Part shown: piece by piece, positions 1 through 10,353 of the stretch
How positions within the stretch are numbered: position 1 is the stretch's first letter
Layout of the letters: the number at the start of each line of letters is the position of its first letter
Assembly (NCBI GenBank): GCA_037952775.1
Contig: JBANAY010000003.1
Coordinates: forward strand, 33,418,001 to 33,482,000
Direction of reading: 5' to 3'
DNA length: 64,000 nucleotides
From: Clonostachys chloroleuca
Taxonomy: Eukaryota; Ascomycota; Sordariomycetes; Hypocreales; Bionectriaceae
The notes under the pieces: generated by a model
Told to the model about the DNA's origin: nothing
Database searches by the model: none
The model's input: the letters and a program-made list of their open reading frames with translations, nothing else
Made by a program: the position numbers and the translations under genes

Positions 1-105
1 CTTTTCTGGCTCTCCGTATAGAGCGGCTTTGCCCTTAATCTAGCTATCTTCCCTCGCCTGTTACAGCCATTACACCTATCCTAACATTGCCCCATCCCAG
101 TACAT

Positions 106-635
106 CTATGCCTTCTGCTCGGATACCTTGAGGAGGAGCTTCTCGAGATCGAACTTGGGGTCGGTAGGGTCGGTGATCACTAATATATTGCTATCAGTCG
201 GGTTCTCTTTTGGCCACTTCGAATTGAGCCCTCAGTGCCTCGAGGCGCTCAAATGGAACCCAAGCGAGGGGTTCTCCAAAACGAGAGCTGACATACCGTC
301 ACTTGATGAGGCGGGTGCGGGGTTCTTCTGTTTGGCATACTCGGCCTTGGCCTGGTCGATCTTCTTCTGCTTCTCCTGGTACTCGTGCTGATCGTGCTGG
401 GCCCTCTGAGCGGCCGTTATCGATCGCTGGTGGGAGAAACCATAGAACACGCCCACAGCAAGGGCGGACCACCGCAGGACCTAGAACGAATCCAATTAGC
501 TCTAAAATCCCTCCCGAGAAACCGTCGAACGTGCGAGCAAGGCTTTTGGGAGCCTTTTTGGGCGGCGCAAAGGGTGCAGGACGGCTAATCCGGCTATGAC
601 AGAATAACACGCACATTAACTCCGGTCGAGGCCAT
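106..635 (-). CDS. Mitochondrial F1Fo-ATP synthase subunit e
   Basis: Three exons on the minus strand: 615-635, 297-480 and 106-179, giving 92 residues and a TAG stop at 106-108. The introns (481-614 and 180-296) have gtgcgt and gtatgt donors and end in TAG. The protein starts MASTGVNVLRW and continues with one N-terminal membrane segment containing GVFYG, the GxxxG motif that subunit e is known to use for ATP synthase dimerisation in the inner membrane. A charged helical stretch (QHEYQEKQKKIDQAKAEYAK) and a short acidic-to-basic tail follow. Length and order match fungal subunit e (about 90 residues). The ATG at 635 gives a seven-codon first exon, which is usual for this gene in fungi. It is transcribed divergently from the dynein gene. 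The family call is firm; the exon ends rest on splice consensus and frame. Confidence 0.9.
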
Positions 636-1521
636 TGGCGCGAGGGTCGCAGGGGTTGCGACAAGTTGAACAAAAGGAAGGGACGTAGATGAGGCAACGA
701 GGGACCTGACAATGGCTGTCAATTGACCTTGTCTAGGTGGTTCGGAGGATGCTGGCGGCGTTGAATGGCGAAGATGGGTTCAAAATTGGTCGGGAAAAGT
801 CGCAGTTAGTTTTTCCTCTGGTTACTGGTTGGCCGAGCCGGGGCAGCCACACCAGCGGCCATCAGCCACATTCTCGGTCGAGCGCCAACCTCATTGACCC
901 ATCCGGCGCCTTACCTCAGCAACGGCGGAAGTTTGATTCACGTGAACTCCCGATGTCTCTACTGGCGGGTCGAGAAGCTCCGGCAGGTTCGTAATCCAAA
1001 ATAAGAGAAGAATATTCCCAAATTTGTTATATCAAAGGAGATGGATGGCATCCCGACTTATACAGCACCTGCAATGATGATCTACCCTTGAGCTGAGCAG
1101 CCTATCAGGGTGGGTGACATCTTCAGCACGGGTTAAAATGTACTGGACCTACCCCTGCAGCTGAAGCTCACCTTGGTTAGGCTCAGACCCACATAGAGAC
1201 CCCCAAATCAAGCAGCATTAGCTGCCATAACACGCTTCTACGGCGCCCAGGATATTATTGGTGCATTGAATTGAAGGCCGATATACAGAGCTGGGCTCCT
1301 CAAATAACAGGAATATGCGATAGCTTCTCCCATCATCTGCTCTTTATTCCTTATTCCCAGTAACGAAGTTCAAGGGAGCGGCTTATTCAGTCCCGGAAAA
1401 TACACAATTTACTCCTCCTTGGTTTGTACATCCACCAGCTGCGAATATCCAGATCCGCCTTGAACTTGAACAACACCCCCGATTTGCGCTCGACCCGCAA
1501 TGGGAATTTGAACCAGCCGAC
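636..1521. promoter_or_regulatory. Divergent intergenic region between ATP synthase e and dynein IC
   Basis: This 886 bp stretch separates two start codons pointing in opposite directions, so it should hold both promoters. No long reading frame in it looks coding. The part close to 1522 is pyrimidine-rich (around 1322-1440), as expected for a fungal 5' leader. No specific operator was recognised. Confidence 0.5.
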
Positions 1522-3669
1522 ATGGAACAACGACGAGAGGAGATCCGCGCGAAGGCAGCCAGGCTCGCCGAGCTCAAGCGGGCGAGGGCCCTACGAGGCT
1601 CTTCAGAAAGCCGACCCAGCATAGGAGGAGATCTCAGTGATGTCGGTCTTCGCCTACCTCTCTCACCCCCTACTTCGAGTTGCGGCAGGATGCTAACATG
1701 TCCATAGATAAGAGTGGGCGGCGCCTCGAGAGCGGACGAGCGCAGGAAGATCGACTCGTTCATCGACTCACTCCTCGGTGAGAGCCGCCCGGGCTCTACT
1801 GCTCCAGGGACAGCGTCGCCAGGAGGCTTCCAACGCAGCAGCAGACCGAACAGCATCCTCAGCGCGGGCGAATTGAGCAACGAAACATCCGAATCCGTAC
1901 CCCAGCCTCCAGCGACACCTTCCGCCCCTGTCCCCCCTCCCAATCTGACTACAGCAGCGCTCACCACCGTTTTCGAGTGTCCCCCGTCGCCAGTCAAGGA
2001 AGTCTTCTCCTACAGCAAGGGCGTGCAGACAACAGAGGCGTGGACGGAGCCCGCCAGACCCCGGGCGCAATCAACAACATTTGATGTCGACGATATCCCA
2101 GGAACCCCTTTCTCGCCTAGCAAGCGACCGAGCAGAAGAGAGCGTGACCGGGAAGAGGAGCTACGGCAGAAGATCAGGGAGGAGCTTGAGGAGGAACTCA
2201 AAGCCGCCAAGGAATACATTGCAGATGGCGTGGTGCCGGCGGCGACCTCGACCAATTATCCTTCAAGAGATCTTACGAATGAGGAGCTCGAGGCTGTAAT
2301 ACACTCGGATGATTTCGTGGATTTCTTGGACCGGTCAACCAAGGTTATTGAGCGAGCGTTTAATCAGGAGACGTACGACATTCTGACCGACTATGCCTTG
2401 CAAGGACAGGAGGTGGAGGATGAGGACGAGGAAACCGGCAATACTGGAGGTCGTGGGAAGCACAGGGTCAAGGAGGTTTGTCAATTCTTCGATGATCGTT
2501 GGTCCAAGAAGCGAATGATCAGCGGAATCGACTTCTCTCCAAAGTTTGGCGAGCTGCTCCTCGCATCCTACACGAAGAATCCGACAGCACCGCATGAGCC
2601 AGACGGCCTCGTTCAGGTCTGGAACGCTCACATGCACGAGAGGCCCGAATACGTCTTCACCGCCCAATCAGACATTCTCACGGCCAAGTTCTCTCCCTAC
2701 CACCCCAATCTCATTGTTGGAGGATCATACAGCGGACAGGTGCTGCTCTGGGACACGAGAGCAAAGGCAGCGCCCGTCCAGAAAACTCCATTGACGGGCT
2801 ACGGTCACGCCCATCCTATCTACTCAGTTGACATCGTGGGAACGCAAAACGCCAACAATATCATCTCCTGTTCAACAGATGGCGTTGTCTGCGGTTGGAG
2901 CATGGACGTCTTCGCTCAACCCCAAGAGCTCCTAGAGCTGAAGAACCCCAGCCAAGCCAAGGTCGCCGTCGAGGACGTCAGCCCGACATGTCTTTCATTC
3001 CCCCAGACGGATCCTACATTCTTCCTTGTGGGCAGCGAAGAGGGTAAAATCTTCCCCTGCCATCGGTACGACCGCGCCGGTGCCAAGGCTGGAGTGGACA
3101 AGAAGATCAGCTACAAGGGTCACACAGCACCGGTCATGTCTGTCGACTTCCACCCCGCTAAAGGTCCTGTGGACTTGGGTGATCTCGTCATCTCGTCATC
3201 TCTCGATTGGAGCGTCAAGCTGTGGAAGGTGCGCGCGCCCGCTGCCACATCTACAATCGGGGCTGGCGATGGCAACATAAAGCCGTTGATGGACTTTGTC
3301 CGGGAGGATGTGGTCTACGATGCAAAATGGTCGCCAGTGAAGCCCAGCGTGTTCGCGCTCGTCGACGGAGCCGGCTGGCTAGAGCTTTGGGATATCGCCG
3401 TGGAGACGGAGGAGCCTGTGTCCAAGATCTCACCAAGCGCCCGACAGGACGGTAGAACAATGCTCTCCAAGAGCCTGAACAAGGTGGCCTGGGAGCCCAA
3501 TGAAGGCAAACGACTGGCGACCGGTGGCATAGATGGCTCCCTGACGCTATTCGAGGTTGCCAGTGGCCTGGGCGGAAAGGAAGGACTGAAGAACGAAGAC
3601 TGGACCAATATGAAGAAGCTAGTAAATCGGGTAGACGCGGTTGGGGTCAACGGGGCAGTTGTTGTTTAG
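1522..3669 (+). CDS. Cytoplasmic dynein intermediate chain
   Basis: Two exons, 1522-1641 and 1708-3669, give about 693 residues. The first exon encodes the charged N-terminal helix (MEQRREEIRAKAARLAELKR) that in dynein intermediate chains contacts dynactin p150. The intron has a gctaac branch site and a TAG acceptor at 1705-1707. Its donor (gtcggt at 1642) is weak, and a donor at 1637 paired with another acceptor is possible. Residues about 143-150 read SKGVQTTE, at the place where animal intermediate chains carry the LC8 light-chain site. A Ser/Pro-rich linker and an acidic Arg/Glu coiled stretch follow. WD40 repeats fill roughly residues 300-690 (for example VQVWNAH, VLLWDTR, VKLWKV, LELWDI). 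It would act as cargo adaptor and scaffold of the minus-end microtubule motor. The family assignment is strong; only the first splice site is uncertain. Confidence 0.92.
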
Positions 3670-4619
3670 CGATTTGCATTTGACACATGGAACCACTATA
3701 ATGCATTAACAGATTGTTAGTTAGCCAGAGGTGATTGAATAGTATTATACCCGATTATTCATATTTCAATGCCAATAATTCGCAAGGGATGCGCTTGTTG
3801 AATATCATGGTTGGTAGATAGTTACCAGTCCAGTCGGTGGTAGGATAGACCCCTGCCTTCTAGTCACGTGAATATCATCTACTAAAGATTTCTGTCGAGT
3901 CCACTCTGCTCTAGCGAATGCTTCTACCTTCATACAATCGCGTACCTTCTGACTCTCAGCTTCGTAACAGAAGTTTTCTATGGTAAGTAGTGAGACACTT
4001 TCTTTGATTCTCACATCCACATGATGGCATTCATTTATATGAATTCTGCAATTCTGAATCGGCCTACATTTCTGTAGGCTCGACTGTCGACAACCTTTAG
4101 CTGATCAAATTCCTCCTCGGTCCTTATTTTGTCCACTTTTCGTTTGAATGGCCTGTTCACTGCTAATCAGGCAAAAGAAATAGCATCTAGTGATTATTCC
4201 CAGCAATTGCGGCGGCAATGGTGTTTAGCGGCCAGACTTAGATCTAGTCGCTCTCTCAATTTTGCCAAGGCCAACACTGTCAGGTCTACTATCAACTTAG
4301 TAGAACTATCAGATGTATATAGATGAGAGCTTCGTATCATTAATAACAGATTCATGTTGCAGAAACGAGTCAAGAATATTCAGGGATGCATCCAGCATAT
4401 ATTTGTGACTGCGTCTACTTTCTGACATTGTCTATGTTCTCAGATACACATACGCACGTATCTAACTACTGAACTGATGAAGAAAGAAAAAGCCCAAGGG
4501 CACGGGAATCCAGCGGAATGTTCCCAGATCCCATCGATCAAACTACCCATGCCCACATCACCGGGTGATGGCCACCACCTTTTCGTTTGGCAACTCCGAA
4601 ATGTTGCCACCACCGCTCC
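3670..4619. other. Convergent 3' intergenic region, dynein IC / zinc-finger gene
   Basis: The genes on both sides end here. The sequence is AT-rich just after the dynein stop (attatacccgattattcat), as expected for 3' UTR and polyadenylation signals. Short open frames around 3805-4326 lack codon bias and recognisable protein character. I see no gene or RNA here. Confidence 0.45.
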
Positions 4620-5591
4620 TCAGTACTTGACCAGAAGCTCCTCGTCCTTCTGCGCCCCAGGCGTATGGTTGAGAATGCCAGGAGCCAAACCAGCCACAGG
4701 AGACGGACCAGTCACAGGAGCCAAACCCTCCTGTGGCTGGTTTGCCACAGGAAGCAGGGTACCGCTGGTCAGTGAACCAGCCGCGGGCAACGGGGCGGCG
4801 GCCTTTCGTTTCATCCCCATCGGGTTCGAGCTCCTACCCTTTAGCTCACGAGGGCCCTCCATCCCTGGTCCCCCAAATCTCTCCATCCACCACCTCGGAA
4901 CCTTCTCCAGGCCGATGGCCTTCAGGTCCCTTGCCGACTGCGGCATTCTATGAGAGAGGGTGCACTTGTTCCCCCGCTTGCACACCCCGTGATGGCACCA
5001 CTCCTGGCAGAGCCCGAGCCTGTTGCCCCGCTCGTAGATGCTCTTGCCATTGCCGTAGACGTTCTTTCCATTGACGTATATCTCTGCCTTCATGGAGCTC
5101 TGGCGGCTCGTGGGGTAGTTGCCAAACTTCTGGCGCTTGTGGTACTTGTTGTTGTTCTCGGAGCTCCGGCTACCAGTCGGGGAGCCTCGCGAGCCATGCT
5201 CCTTCTGTCGCTTCCCAGAGGGCCTTGTAGTAGGAACGGCGGTGTTGGACATCGGGGTGTCGATAACGTGGTTGTTGTTCTGGGGTAGGGCCTCGGTGCT
5301 TGGAGCAGCTTGCTGCCCTCCGCTCAGGGCAAGGTCGCCAGCCAGAGGCAGGTCAAAGAGCTGGACGCGGACGTGACCCTCCTCGGGAGGGAACCCGCCC
5401 AGGCTAGTCATCCCTGCGGTTTGCTCGATACTCAAACCGCGGGGGTATCCTTCGATCTTGACCCAAGGAGGGAGGATGTCCACCGGGATGAGTGGCACAA
5501 TGGAGGACTGCTTGCCCGGCTGGGTGTCCTGGACGACTGTGCCAGGTGGTCCTGGATTGCGGACGATGAAAAACCGAGGAGTCGAATCCAT
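4620..5591 (-). CDS. CCCH zinc-finger protein, probably RNA-binding
   Basis: A single-exon gene of 323 residues. The open frame continues upstream to 5753, but the ATG at 5591 has a good context (gaacATGG) and the upstream part reads like leader, so I start there (MDSTPRFFIVRNPGPP). The N-terminal third resembles no domain I know. The middle is Ser/Asn/Lys-rich and low in complexity (KRQKEHGSRGS, NNNKYHKRQKF). Near residues 210-230 a single CCCH finger, CQEWCHHGVCKRGNKCTLSH, fits C-x8-C-x5-C-x3-H, a zinc site typical of RNA-binding proteins. After it comes a conserved-looking ARDLKAIGLEKVPRWWMERFGG block, then a Pro/Ala-rich tail with short VTGPSP/VAGLAP repeats. Basic clusters suggest nuclear location. 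One finger of this kind is seen in mRNA-processing proteins, but I cannot name an orthologue. Confidence 0.8.
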   Translation of the reverse strand: MDSTPRFFIVRNPGPPGTVVQDTQPGKQSSIVPLIPVDILPPWVKIEGYPRGLSIEQTAGMTSLGGFPPEEGHVRVQLFDLPLAGDLALSGGQQAAPSTEALPQNNNHVIDTPMSNTAVPTTRPSGKRQKEHGSRGSPTGSRSSENNNKYHKRQKFGNYPTSRQSSMKAEIYVNGKNVYGNGKSIYERGNRLGLCQEWCHHGVCKRGNKCTLSHRMPQSARDLKAIGLEKVPRWWMERFGGPGMEGPRELKGRSSNPMGMKRKAAAPLPAAGSLTSGTLLPVANQPQEGLAPVTGPSPVAGLAPGILNHTPGAQKDEELLVKY

Positions 5592-6039
5592 GTTCTCTGG
5601 ATATGAAAAGTGTGGATGATGGGCGACTTTGCGAGAAGAGAGAGCGAAAAATGGTGGTGAGGATGAAGTGATGAGGGAGGAGTGGCCGAGGACGAGTTGC
5701 AGAAGGCGCCTCTGGTGGGATTTTATAGCAGCTCTGGCTTGTTTGCCTGCCAAATATTACGGACAAACTGCACAGAGCCGATTCCTACAAGGTGGAATGG
5801 CTGAGCGTGTTAATACAACGGAAAAATGGGCAAGTGCATGTGGGAAGAAGCCTGAGGGACGGGAACGTGCATGCAAACATAAAAGCGTGCGATTATGTTG
5901 CGTTGTGTGAACACTCCCGCTCCGCCATTTCAGCGCAAGGCACTCATCGCTCTGCCGCCTATAGTCCTGTTCACCACCAAGTGTAGGAACTGCAAAAATC
6001 GAAGACGTCGCTACCCGTGCTCTGACTTGTTGCCGTCGT
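5592..6039. promoter_or_regulatory. Promoter region of the CCCH zinc-finger gene
   Basis: This 448 bp gap lies between the zinc-finger start and the TBCE stop, both on the minus strand. It must contain the zinc-finger promoter and the TBCE 3' UTR. No distinct element was recognised. Confidence 0.4.
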
Positions 6040-7904
6040 CTAGTTCGCTTCTATTCTAAGTGTGACGTCCAGGCCGTCAACACAGTAACCCAGCTGTCGC
6101 GGTCCGTCCTTCAGTTCAACCTCTCGCTTGACCCATCGCCCGGGATTACTGCCAGCATCTTCGCTGTCCTGTTCGTTGTCATCGCCCCCAGTTCTTTCAG
6201 GCACGTCCTCTAGTTCCACTTCCTCGTCGCTGCTATCCCCCTCTCTATCGTAGTAGCCCGCAACAGGATCCCATTCGCCAGTCTCCCAAACTAACCGCAG
6301 CTCTAGCGGTGCTATTCCAAACAATCTTCCAGCAATTCCTTTGACAGCGTATATGTCGTATGATTTAGGTATTTTGGTTGTCTTAGAAGCCACGCCTTCC
6401 TGGTGAAAATTCACAGCAACAAGCCGCGACTCCAAGAAGGCCGGATTAACCTCCTGCCTTCGAATAATATCGGGTTCTCCATAGATTTCGCAGAGTTCTG
6501 CATAGCGCGGGTGATTCTCTAAGACTGTCGCCTCGTCGGACTCGGGAACCGCAGCCAGTTGCTTGGCAATGCGGGAGAGATAGAACATCTCGGCGTTCCC
6601 ACGATCGGATTGCGATATTTGGGTGAAGTTGAGCGTCTTGAGAGCCCCAATACGGGCTATTACAAACATGTGTGCCTCCTCGGTAGACGACGAAGACGCC
6701 TTTGAGCTAGGGTCTGGGGTCTCGTACACGGGGTTGTGGGAGATGCGTAGCCCGGTGATGCCAGGAAAGTGCGTAGGTACAGCATCCACGAATGCCCAGT
6801 CCTGGACATCATTGTACGATATGTCGAGATACTTTAATGCTGGTGGGAATATCGGTCCCTTGGTTCCTTCCGGTGCCATTTGGAGAATACTGTTTCCCTT
6901 GAGGTGAAGATTCCGAAGGGCTGTCAGAGCTGTAAGGCTTTCGAGGGCGGCAATGGATTCAAACTCGTTGTACTCGAGGTTCAGCGTCGTCAGTGTGTTC
7001 TCTAGTGAGCCATAGTCAACTATGGGTAGATGTGACAGCTGGTTCAATCCGACATTGAAGATCTCAAGGGACGGGAATTGGCTCGCCACGTAGGAAAGAT
7101 CCTCCCAGCTTAGGAGGGTTTCCGCAAGACCCATCTCGCTGACACCATGGAATGCTTCTCTGCATTCACTGACTGCCTTCTCACTCAATAAACTCTGATA
7201 GCGGTTTGTACTGGGGAAAGATCACATCATCAGCTCTGTTCTCATCCGATATTGGGTGCCGAGAGGACCAACCTGAGACCAAGATTACGTAGCTTCGGCA
7301 AATTGCGACAAATCTCAACGACAGGATCAATGCTTTCAATGAGATTCCTAGTCAAATCCAGTTGTGTGATGTTGGGGCACGTCTCCTTGATACCAGGCTC
7401 TCCCTCAGCCCAGGCGGTGGCGATGCACATGCCATCGAGAAGCACCACCTTGAGCTCTTGGAGCTGGGCCATCTTACGTCTGATCTTGTCGAAACCCATT
7501 TCCTGGGCCGCTTTGGTACCAAACATGATGATTTTCGAATCTGCCGGTCTCGTCTCGCGCTGCGTCCCCTCAGAACCGTACTTTTCCTGCAGTCCTGCGA
7601 TGAAGCTCTGGGGTTCCTGAGCTGGCCGCGTTGGGCGCACAAAAGACGCAGCATGAGGGGATTTCGAGAGGCCTATCCCATGGGTTAGCGGTAAAAAAAA
7701 AAAGGCAAAAAACGAGAGTTTCCCCTCCTCACATTTGAAATACCGGACTCCCTTGTGAGAGCCATCATGCTTGCCACGAGAGGAGTCGTCCCATTCCACG
7801 CCCAACCAAGTGCCTGTCGTGCCAGCGACCTCGCCAATATATCGCACAGTGCACAGCGCGCCGTCAAACGACACCCGCTGCCCTAAATGGAGAGTCTGCG
7901 ACAT
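6040..7904 (-). CDS. Tubulin-folding cofactor E (TBCE/Pac2-like)
   Basis: Three exons, 7733-7904, 7273-7672 and 6040-7210, encode 580 residues. The N-terminus (MSQTLHLGQRVSFDG) is a CAP-Gly domain with the expected core (GTWLGVEWDD, GKHDGSHKGVRYF). Leucine-rich repeats follow from about residue 130 to 330 (LRNLGLSTNRYQSLL, LKYLDISYNDVQDW). A C-terminal ubiquitin-like domain contains PKSYDIYAVKGIAGRLF and LRLVWETGEWDP. CAP-Gly + LRR + UBL is the signature order of tubulin cofactor E, which binds alpha-tubulin and helps assemble the alpha/beta dimer in the cytosol. Intron 1 (7673-7732, 60 nt) has a gtgagg donor and a gctaac branch; intron 2 is 7211-7272 with donor gttggt. Intron 1 is a multiple of three with no in-frame stop. 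The ATG at 7904 begins the CAP-Gly domain directly and upstream codons are not conserved-looking. Confidence 0.93.
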
Positions 7905-8337
7905 AGTTGAAGAATCCCTCAAGCTGGGTAGAGGGAGGTTCAAAGAATGATCGTGGTAATTAGATCCCCATTATCCTTGCTGGGAGCTGCCAAATTGAAT
8001 GTGGGGATATGCACGATTATAGTGAATCAGACTTGACGACTAATAACCCGTATACAATGCGCATCACCACAGCATTGCTTCAACATTGGGATTGAACAGC
8101 AGGGAAGAAGCAAATACCCAATTGAATTGCAAACAATTAATGGAAGATGAAAATATATTCTGCACCCTCAATTCCCACCTTGCGAATAGATGTCCTTCAC
8201 TCAGGGAGAAAAAAGAAATCAGGCAACTGCCAGTAAATAACTTCATTGTACAAGGCAACTAACTAAATGCTTAAATTCTTTCCAGATCGACTCTTTCATA
8301 TAGAATGAGAGAGCAGCATAAAAGATATACCACACCA
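7905..8337. promoter_or_regulatory. TBCE promoter and 3' region of the MaoC hydratase gene
   Basis: A 433 bp AT-rich gap between two minus-strand genes. It should hold the TBCE promoter next to 7905 and the hydratase 3' UTR next to 8337. I see no further gene. Confidence 0.4.
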
Positions 8338-9405
8338 CTACAACTTGCTCTGGTCACCACCAACCACCTTGATAAGCGCACGGCCATTGCTCAAGCAGAC
8401 CTTGCCGCCGGCTACCTCGGTGGTGAACCGAATCTCTTCAAAATCGCCCTGCTTCTCGCCAGTCCTCCAGACATGAGTCACAAGCTTGTCCCCGGGCTTG
8501 ACAGGGCTGGCGAACCGTGCCTGGTACTCCTTGATGTTGGCGGGGTCGCCTCCGCCGACCGCCTTGAGGAGCGCATGGCACGTCGTGTTCCATGAGTAAA
8601 GTCCGTGGATGATGGCGCCGCCGAATCCCATCTTCTTCCCGGGCTCGGGCGTCGCATGGAGCGGGTTGTAGTCACCGTTCAGGCGGTAGAGCAACGCCGA
8701 CTCCTCCGTGGTCTGGTGCTCCAGGACATGGTCGGGCTTCTTCCCCTTGGGTGGGGGAAGTTCTCCGTCGCAGGGCCCTTGGGCCCTCCCCAGTTGCCCT
8801 GGCCGATGTAGAAGCCGCTCCCGATCACGCGAGCATATATCTCGCTATTGCTGACGTCCACGAGATCGGTCTGCGTCTCAACAACGGAGCCGGGACGGCC
8901 CTTGTCGTAGACACCAAGCACTTTGGTGCGGATCTCGAACTTCTTGCCCGCCGAGGAGGTGGGGAGGGGCTTGAAGAATTCAATCTTGCGCTGGCCATCG
9001 ACCACACGGCGGGCGTCGAATTCAGGGACACCCGGGATGGGGTTCTTCTTCTGTGAGCCGTAGAAATCTACAACCTCCTGTGAATTGCCCTTGAAAGCTA
9101 TCCCGTGCATAGGTTTGTCAGCCAGCGGTTTCTCAATTCTTCACTCTGTTGAGGGTTCAGCGAGCTCTTACGCAGGATGATTGGGTAGGTTGGGAAGACG
9201 GCGAAGTTGGGATGGAGCTCCTACATTCCATCTATTAGCACACTGTGTCTCCGGCTTGGCTATGGTCAGATGAGCCGAAACTTACGTAGAGGAAATGAAG
9301 CTCGTCGGATTTCGCGCCGATTGTGTTGGCGAAAAGCAAGACATCACGCTGCAGCCACGAGACCTCGGCGGCAGGGTACTCGAAACCGACACCAGGTCCA
9401 GACAT
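8338..9405 (-). CDS. Peroxisomal MaoC-like enoyl-CoA hydratase 2, one-base frameshift
   Basis: Exons 9286-9405, 9172-9220 and 8338-9097, with introns 9221-9285 and 9098-9171, would give about 309 residues if one base is added. The protein is a double hot-dog hydratase 2. Its C-terminal half holds the catalytic signature YRLNGDYNPLHATPEPG, with Asp, Asn and His, followed by GAIIHGLYSW. It ends in SKL, a type 1 peroxisomal targeting signal. Such enzymes hydrate trans-2-enoyl-CoA to (3R)-hydroxyacyl-CoA in fatty-acid beta-oxidation. The reading frame breaks in a C5 run (plus-strand G at 8753-8757) between ATENFP and PKGKKPDHV. One extra C restores both halves, and no GT dinucleotide nearby allows an intron. 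I read this as a probable sequencing error; a true recent null allele is the alternative. A CCGAGG hexamer lies about 190 bp upstream at 9594-9599. Confidence 0.85.
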
Positions 9406-10353
9406 GATGAAAGGGATGGAAGATACGCAGGGCTTGCTACTAGGAAAGAATACAGATGGGATTGATTACCTGGTGCTGGAGTGTATGCAGAATGAAAGGG
9501 GGAGGAGTAAGAGCCCAAGCCCGTTCCCCAGGTTTACATACCCATGGCTTGCCGAAGCTCCAGCAACGATCCTACAGCAACGGACGTGACGTGCCGAGGT
9601 TCAGCGTGTCTAAAGTGTGGGGGGATTGCCATAGCCTCTAGCTCCTGCCGCAAGGTTGTAGGACCCTGTGCATTGGCCTACCCTAAACCCCACATGAAAT
9701 CTGCCCACGGCCAAGAGATCTCCTCATCTACAACCTGATCACCAACCCGTAATCGCAAGGGTTTGAAGCAGGTTTTCGGAGTATCGGACTATAGATATGG
9801 ATTCATCAAGATCTCCGCCTTCTTCTGCCTGCCCATCTCCCTCGACCTCCGCTGCACGTTGTGAGAAACATTGCGCAGATATGTTCTCGATGGCTATTTT
9901 CTTGCAACAACTAAGCACTCAAACAAACTACCTAAGCACATCCGAGAGCCGCAGCAAATTCAAGGACACTCAACTGGACTTACAGACCAGCGATTCCAGC
10001 CGGGGGTCTCGGTAGCATAGGCATGAGACCAGTGATATGTGGCGTGACCCCCTGAGAGGACATGATTTTATCTAGCGCAGCCCTTCCACTTCTATCCTCT
10101 TCACGAGATTCATTTACTTCGTATCGGTACGTTTTACATCCTCAAGCCCGAGTTCACATGGATCAATAGTTCGAAGCTAATACAAAAACTACTAGAAAAT
10201 GGTATTCATAAAAAGACTGGCTAGCTGTTGGCTATATCATACAGAGCCTAATATTGTATGGTTTAAATGAGTGTAGTTGTTCATGATCAATTTGTTTCAT
10301 ACACCTCCACGAATGGACTGACAAAAGAAACTTTCCCTTCCTTCCGTGATCTC
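9406..10353. promoter_or_regulatory. Promoter region of the MaoC hydratase gene
   Basis: A 948 bp gap between two minus-strand genes. The hydratase promoter lies next to 9406 and includes the CCGAGG listed separately. The part near 10354 is AT-rich and should be the 3' UTR of the next gene. Short frames at 9323-10015 look random. Confidence 0.4.
9594..9599 (+). promoter_or_regulatory. CCGAGG hexamer, possible fatty-acid response (FarA/CTF1-type) site
   Basis: The hexamer reads CCTCGG in the direction of the hydratase gene and lies 189 bp before its ATG. In Aspergillus and Fusarium the Far/CTF1 zinc-cluster regulators of fatty-acid catabolism recognise CCTCGG. One six-base match is weak evidence on its own; it is noted because the dienoyl-CoA reductase promoter has the same word. 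Confidence 0.3.

Noticed and set aside
1..105. Left edge of the window
   Set aside because: Only the 3' flank of the ATP synthase e gene; too short to support any other feature.
8700..8800. Intron as explanation for the MaoC frame change
   Set aside because: No GT donor occurs on the coding strand near the break, and the two frames meet without missing residues.
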